Position numbers and translations under genes: made by a program. Shown piece after piece: positions 6,453-9,592 of a stretch of DNA of 9,592 nt (position 1 is the stretch's first letter; every line of letters starts with the position of its first letter). The notes below the pieces were generated by a model, which was given only the letters and a program-made list of their open reading frames with translations, was not told where the DNA came from and did no database searches. The stretch spans positions 1 to 9,592 of the forward strand of contig JAWLDJ010000091.1 of NCBI GenBank assembly GCA_041686695.1, in the 5' to 3' direction. This DNA is from T1Sed10-7 sp041686695 (GTDB taxonomy: Bacteria; Actinomycetota; Nitriliruptoria; Nitriliruptorales; Nitriliruptoraceae).

Positions 6453-7295
6453 ATGGCCGAGACCGCGACCGCGAAGAAGACCACCAAGAAGACGGCCGCC
6501 AAGGCCACCGCCAAGAAGACCACCAAGAAGACGGCCGCCAAGAAGACGACCGCGAGGAAGACGGCTCCGAAGCGGGCACCGAAGACCACCACGCCGCGGC
6601 TGCGCGAGCGCGAGCTGCGCACGATCCTCGAGGATGCGGGGTACGCGACCGCCGGACTCGTCGGCGACGTCGTCGAGTTGGCCAAGGACCTGCCGAACCG
6701 TCTGGAGCACCTGCGTGCCGAGGCTGGCGAGGCACCGACCAAGCTGAAGAACGTGCGTGAGGTGCCGGAGCGCGTCGAGGAGACGATCGCCGAGCTGCGT
6801 GAGCGCCTCGCCAAGGACACGGACAAGTACCTCGAGAGCTTCGAGGGCCGCTTCGACTCCAAGGCCAAGGAGGGCCGCAAACTGGCCGACGAGGTCCGCA
6901 AGGACGAGCGTGTCAGCCGGCTGCTCGACCAGGCGGACAACGCCCGTTCGCAGGTGCGCGGCGCTCTGACCTCGGTGAGCAAGACCGCCGACATCGCCGT
7001 CGAGACCGCGACCGAGGAGGCCGACCGGGTCGGCAGCCAGGCCAAGGCCACCGCCACCACGGCGCAGAAGGCCGTCGACGACACCGTGAGCCGCGCCAAG
7101 GGCACCGTCACCACCGCTCGCAAGGGCGTCGACGCCACCGTGTCGCAGGCCAAGGGCACCGTGACCGCTGCGAAGGGTGCGGCGGAGGACACGGTGGAGG
7201 CCACCGAGCCCCAGGCCAAGACCGCCAAGAGCCAGGTCAAGGGCGCGTCGACCTCGGTGAAGAAGACCGCTGAAGCCGCTACCGACACCGAGTGA
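6453..7295 (+). CDS. Histone H1-like / HbhA-like lysine-rich amphipathic helical protein
   Basis: Predicted 280-residue protein in three parts. Residues 1-48 are disordered and basic, built on AKKTTKKTAAK (7-17, repeated at 20-30) and further Lys/Thr/Ala/Pro, like histone H1 and the tails of actinobacterial nucleoid proteins. Residues ~50-175 form a long charged helical region (ERVEETIAELRERLAKDTDKYLESFEGRF), resembling apolipoprotein-like or heparin-binding haemagglutinin (HbhA) helices. Residues ~176-280 contain 18-residue repeats: AQKAVDDTVSRAKGTVTT at 204-221, ARKGVDATVSQAKGTVTA at 222-239, then a degenerate third copy. HbhA carries its Lys-rich part at the C-terminus, so the order is reversed here. 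No signal peptide or membrane segment. ATG 6453 has a strong GAGGAGG site 5 nt upstream. Lys is encoded almost only by AAG, suggesting good expression. DNA or nucleoid binding is the most likely role; cell-surface or lipid binding is an alternative. Confidence 0.88.
   Translation: MAETATAKKTTKKTAAKATAKKTTKKTAAKKTTARKTAPKRAPKTTTPRLRERELRTILEDAGYATAGLVGDVVELAKDLPNRLEHLRAEAGEAPTKLKNVREVPERVEETIAELRERLAKDTDKYLESFEGRFDSKAKEGRKLADEVRKDERVSRLLDQADNARSQVRGALTSVSKTADIAVETATEEADRVGSQAKATATTAQKAVDDTVSRAKGTVTTARKGVDATVSQAKGTVTAAKGAAEDTVEATEPQAKTAKSQVKGASTSVKKTAEAATDTE
6474..6542 (+). repeat. Two 30-bp perfect direct repeats coding for the Lys-rich tail
   Basis: Positions 6474-6503 and 6513-6542 are identical over 30 bp, offset by 39 bp (13 codons), with further partial copies after. 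They encode the repeated KKTTKKTAAK peptide. Identity at the DNA level suggests recent duplication or slippage, and copy number may vary between strains. Confidence 0.85.
7062..7200 (+). repeat. 54-bp coding repeats (18-residue helical units)
   Basis: 7062-7115 and 7116-7169 are adjacent, diverged 54-bp units encoding AQKAVDDTVSRAKGTVTT and ARKGVDATVSQAKGTVTA. A third degenerate unit begins at 7170 (AKGAAEDTVEAT). Eighteen residues make five turns of an alpha helix, so each repeat presents the same face. Confidence 0.7.
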
Positions 7296-7301
7296 ACACG
7301 T

Positions 7302-7330
7302 ACGGCGTCTCGCGCACGCCGCGACGCCGT
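7302..7330 (+). terminator. First hairpin after the H1-like gene
   Basis: ACGGCGTC at 7302-7309 pairs perfectly with GACGCCGT at 7323-7330 around a 13-nt loop, 7 nt after the stop at 7295. It probably works together with the stronger hairpin just downstream. Confidence 0.5.
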
Positions 7331-7336
7331 CAGACC

Positions 7337-7378
7337 GCGAGGCCCGTCCCGCTGCAGACCCGCCGGGGCGGGCCTCGC
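7337..7378 (+). terminator. Strong terminator hairpin after the H1-like gene
   Basis: 7337-7351 pairs with 7364-7378: 15 pairs with a single U-G wobble and a 12-nt loop. The stem is very GC-rich and no T-tract follows, as with other hairpins here. It lies between the H1-like gene and the YqeY-domain gene, so these are probably separate transcripts. Confidence 0.7.
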
Positions 7379-7412
7379 CATGTCGCCGCCCACGACCCGC
7401 GGCGGCGGCCAG

Positions 7413-7418
7413 TAGTCT
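7413..7418 (+). promoter_or_regulatory. Possible -10 element of the YqeY-domain gene
   Basis: TAGTCT fits the actinobacterial -10 pattern TAnnnT. A start near 7425 would give a leader of about 20 nt carrying the GAGGGA ribosome site just before GTG 7446. No clear -35 box is visible in the GC-rich DNA upstream. Confidence 0.4.
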
Positions 7419-7445
7419 CGACACCATCGAGACCCGAGGGACCAC

Positions 7446-7904
7446 GTGAGCCTGCACGAACGGATCGAGGACGATCTCCACGCGGCCATGAAGGCCCGCG
7501 ACAAGCAGCGCACCTCCGCGCTGCGGATGGCCGTGGCAGCGCTGAAGAACCGTGCCGTCGAGGAAGGTCTGGGTCCCCAGGGACACCTCGACGACGCGGT
7601 CGTGCAGCAGGTGCTGTCCACGGAGGTCAAGCGACGCAGGGAGGCGGCCAGCTCCTTCGAGGCGGGCGGACGCCCCGAGTCCGCAGCGGCCGAGTTGGGC
7701 GAGGCCGAGCTCTACGCGGCGTACCTGCCCGCCCAACTCGATGACGAGGAGCTCAGCGCGATCGTGACCTCCGTCATCGAACGGCTCGGGGCCGAGGGGC
7801 CGCAGGCGATGGGCCAGGTCATGAAGGCCACGATGGCCGAGGTCCAGGGCCGGGCCGAGGGGGCCAGGGTCTCCGCGCTCGTGAAGGCGCGTCTGGGCGG
7901 CTGA
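7446..7904 (+). CDS. GatB/YqeY domain-containing protein
   Basis: Predicted 152-residue cytoplasmic protein, full length for the family. YqeY proteins are a free-standing form of the tRNA-binding domain found at the end of the GatB/GatE amidotransferase subunits; their own role is not well settled. Family features are visible in order: RTSALRMAVAALKNRAVE (22-39), the charged helix EVKRRREAASSFEAGGRPE (60-78) with the usual R-E-A-x-x-x-F-x-x-G-R pattern, ELGEAELYAAYLPAQLDDEEL (83-103), and the C-terminal GPQAMGQVMKATMAEVQGRAEGARVSALVKARL (118-150). The start is GTG 7446 with GAGGGA upstream. It stands alone between the hairpins after the H1-like gene and the leaderless carboxylase gene. Confidence 0.93.
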   Translation: MSLHERIEDDLHAAMKARDKQRTSALRMAVAALKNRAVEEGLGPQGHLDDAVVQQVLSTEVKRRREAASSFEAGGRPESAAAELGEAELYAAYLPAQLDDEELSAIVTSVIERLGAEGPQAMGQVMKATMAEVQGRAEGARVSALVKARLGG

Positions 7905-7937
7905 GGTACGGATCGCGGTCGTCGCCGAGGGGCGACC

Positions 7938-7943
7938 TAGCAT
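7938..7943 (+). promoter_or_regulatory. -10 element for a leaderless carboxylase mRNA
   Basis: TAGCAT (TAnnnT) ends 6 bp before ATG 7950, so transcription would begin at or next to the A of the start codon. The nearest purine-rich stretch, GAGGGG at 7927-7932, is too far away (17 nt) for a ribosome site. Leaderless mRNAs are common in actinobacteria. A small hairpin (GTCGCC 7921-7926 with GGCGAC 7931-7936) lies just upstream. Confidence 0.6.
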
Positions 7944-7949
7944 CACCCT

Positions 7950-9590
7950 ATGCCGATCCTGCCGAGCACCGTCGACCCCTCCAGCTCCTCCTTCGTGGCG
8001 AACCGGGAGCACCACCTCGCGCTGCGCGACGACCTGCGCGCCGAGCTCGCGCGCGCGGCGGCCGGTGGCTCCGATGAGGCTCGCCGGCGTCATGTCGAGC
8101 GCGGGAAGCTCCTCCCCCGGCAACGGGTCGAGGCGTTGCTGGACCCGGGGACCCCGTTCCTCGAACTGTCGCCGCTGGCCGCGCACGGTCTCTACGACGA
8201 CGCGGCGCCCGGTGCGGGGCTGATCACCGGGGTCGGCCGCGTGGCGGGACGCCAGGTCGTGGTGGTCGCCAACGATGCGACCGTGAAGGGGGGCACCTAC
8301 TTCCCGTTGACGGTGAAGAAGCACCTCAGGGCCCAGGACATCGCCCGGGAGAACCGCCTGGCGTGCGTCTACCTCGTGGACTCCGGCGGGGCGTTCCTGC
8401 CGCTGCAGGACGAGGTGTTCCCCGACCGCGACCACTTCGGCCGGATCTTCCGGAACCAGGCCCAGTTGTCCGCGCTCGGGTGCGGGCAGATCGCGGTGGT
8501 CCTGGGCTCGTGCACCGCCGGCGGTGCCTACGTCCCCGCCATGAGCGACGAGACCATCATCGTCCGCGAGCAGGGGACGATCTTCCTCGGCGGTCCGCCG
8601 CTGGTGAAGGCGGCCACCGGCGAGGAGGTCACCGCCGAGGAGCTCGGTGGCGGGGACCTGCACGCACGCACCTCCGGCGTGGTGGATCACCTCGCCGTCG
8701 ACGATGCCCACGCACTGGCGCTGGCACGGGACGCCGTCGCCAACCTGCCGACGACCAGCGCCACGATCGACACGGCGCTCGAGGGCTCCGGCCCGCTCGA
8801 GCTGGACCTACGGGAGCCGGAGCCACCCGCCTACGACCCGGAGGAGCTGTACGGGATCCTCCCGCGCGATCTGCGCCAGCCCTACCCCGTGCGTGAGGTC
8901 ATCGCCCGTCTGGTCGACGGGTCCCGCTTCCACGAGTTCAAGCCGCTGTACGGCCAGACGCTGGTCACCGGTTTCGCGCACCTGCACGGCATCCCGGTGG
9001 GCGTCGTCGCCAACGACGGCATCCTGTTCCGTGAGTCGGCGCTCAAAGGCGCCCACTTCATCGAGCTCTGCGACCAACGGCGCATCCCGCTGCTGTTCCT
9101 GCAGAACATCGCGGGCTTCATGGTCGGTCGTGCGTACGAGGCCGGTGGGATCGCCAAGGACGGCGCCAAGCTCGTCACCGCCGTGGCCTGCGCCCGCGTG
9201 CCGAAGCTGACCGTGGTCATCGGTGGGTCCTTCGGCGCCGGCAACTACGCGATGTGCGGCCGTGCCTACGATCCGCGCTTCCTGTGGATGTGGCCCAACG
9301 CCCGCATCAGCGTCATGGGCGGCGAGCAGGCGGCCACCGTGCTGGCCACCGTCAAGCGCGACCGCATGGAGGCCGACGGTGCCACCTGGTCACCGGCGGA
9401 CGAGGAGGCCTTCAAGGACCCGATCCGCTCGACCTACGAACGCCAGGGCCATCCCTACCACGCCACGGCCCGGCTGTGGGACGACGGGTTGATCGAACCG
9501 GCGCAGACCCGCGACGTGGTGGGTCTGGGGCTGGCTGCCGCCGTCCAGGCGCCGATCGGCCCGATCCGGCGCGGCGTGTTCCGGATGTGA
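7950..9590 (+). CDS. mccB: Acyl-CoA carboxylase carboxyltransferase subunit, 3-methylcrotonyl-CoA carboxylase beta type
   Basis: Predicted 546-residue carboxyltransferase that moves CO2 from biotin to an acyl-CoA, here most likely 3-methylcrotonyl-CoA in leucine breakdown. It is full length for the family (~535-550). The N-terminal half has the characteristic methylcrotonyl-type run: NDATVKGGTYFPLTVKKHL, YLVDSGGAFLPLQDEVFPDR, the oxyanion segment GSCTAGGAYVPAMSDE (from residue 186), GTIFLGGPPLVKAATGEEV and the RTSGVVDHLA segment. The C-terminal half has FLQNIAGFMVGRAYEAGGIAKDGAK and the second oxyanion segment GGSFGAGNYAMCGRAYDPRF (from 425), then MGGEQAATVLA. It needs a biotin carboxylase/carrier subunit, which probably lies just beyond the window. 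ATG 7950 is supported by the adjacent -10 element and the lack of a ribosome site. A GTG at 9587 overlaps the stop and might begin the next gene. Geranyl-CoA carboxylase or another acyl-CoA beta subunit is the alternative. Confidence 0.95.
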   Translation: MPILPSTVDPSSSSFVANREHHLALRDDLRAELARAAAGGSDEARRRHVERGKLLPRQRVEALLDPGTPFLELSPLAAHGLYDDAAPGAGLITGVGRVAGRQVVVVANDATVKGGTYFPLTVKKHLRAQDIARENRLACVYLVDSGGAFLPLQDEVFPDRDHFGRIFRNQAQLSALGCGQIAVVLGSCTAGGAYVPAMSDETIIVREQGTIFLGGPPLVKAATGEEVTAEELGGGDLHARTSGVVDHLAVDDAHALALARDAVANLPTTSATIDTALEGSGPLELDLREPEPPAYDPEELYGILPRDLRQPYPVREVIARLVDGSRFHEFKPLYGQTLVTGFAHLHGIPVGVVANDGILFRESALKGAHFIELCDQRRIPLLFLQNIAGFMVGRAYEAGGIAKDGAKLVTAVACARVPKLTVVIGGSFGAGNYAMCGRAYDPRFLWMWPNARISVMGGEQAATVLATVKRDRMEADGATWSPADEEAFKDPIRSTYERQGHPYHATARLWDDGLIEPAQTRDVVGLGLAAAVQAPIGPIRRGVFRM

Positions 9591-9592
9591 CC

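Noticed and set aside
6474..6560. CRISPR-like or microsatellite repeat
   Set aside because: The repeats are in frame, have no spacers of regular length, and encode the Lys-rich tail.
6303..8711. 802-codon open frame on the minus strand
   Set aside because: It lies antisense to three well-supported genes (H1-like, YqeY-domain, carboxylase) and to the promoter region. Its protein is low-complexity Arg/Gly/Leu without recognisable domains. Such frames arise from GC-rich third positions.

Overview
The window is very GC-rich DNA from what is probably an actinomycete (Actinomycetota). The signs are near-universal G/C third codon positions, frequent GTG starts, GAGG/GGAGG ribosome sites, at least one apparently leaderless gene, and an actinobacterial-style Lys/Ala-rich basic protein. 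I cannot name a genus from the sequence alone. Composition looks even throughout. I see no tRNA, rRNA, CRISPR array, insertion sequence, phage gene or other sign of a mobile region, so this reads as ordinary chromosome with a few uncharacterised genes and unusual regulatory DNA.

Layout, left to right. (1) 1-39 is the 3' end of an unidentified plus-strand gene, followed by a strong hairpin (71-105). (2) 261-497 is a small hypothetical gene. (3) 601-1500 encodes a FabL-like short-chain dehydrogenase/reductase that lacks the usual catalytic tyrosine. (4) 3678-1507 (minus) encodes a RecD2-type DNA helicase. It converges on the SDR gene with only 6 bp between them and is translationally coupled (GTGA overlap) to an upstream minus-strand gene, 4517-3675, for a predicted coiled-coil and membrane-anchored protein of unknown function. 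(5) 5638-4604 (minus) encodes a saccharopine-dehydrogenase-like Rossmann oxidoreductase, with a terminator-like hairpin at its stop codon. (6) 5773-6153 (plus, divergent from it) is a hypothetical gene. (7) 6154-6452 is the most structured non-coding stretch: a good sigma-70-type promoter framed by an 8-bp inverted repeat, then a roughly 140-nt leader that can fold into a 24-position stem-loop. (8) 6453-7295 encodes a protein with a histone H1-like lysine-rich N-terminus and a long amphipathic helical body ending in 18-residue repeats; two hairpins follow. (9) 7446-7904 encodes a GatB/YqeY-domain protein. (10) 7950-9590 encodes a carboxyltransferase closely resembling the beta subunit of 3-methylcrotonyl-CoA carboxylase (leucine catabolism), probably translated from a leaderless mRNA.

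The genes do not form one pathway. The clearest functional unit is the recD2 pair. I did not find a multi-gene novel system. The most interesting leads are the 5773/6153-6453 control region with its H1-like product, the SDR with the altered active site, and the coupling of a membrane-anchored helical protein to a DNA helicase.
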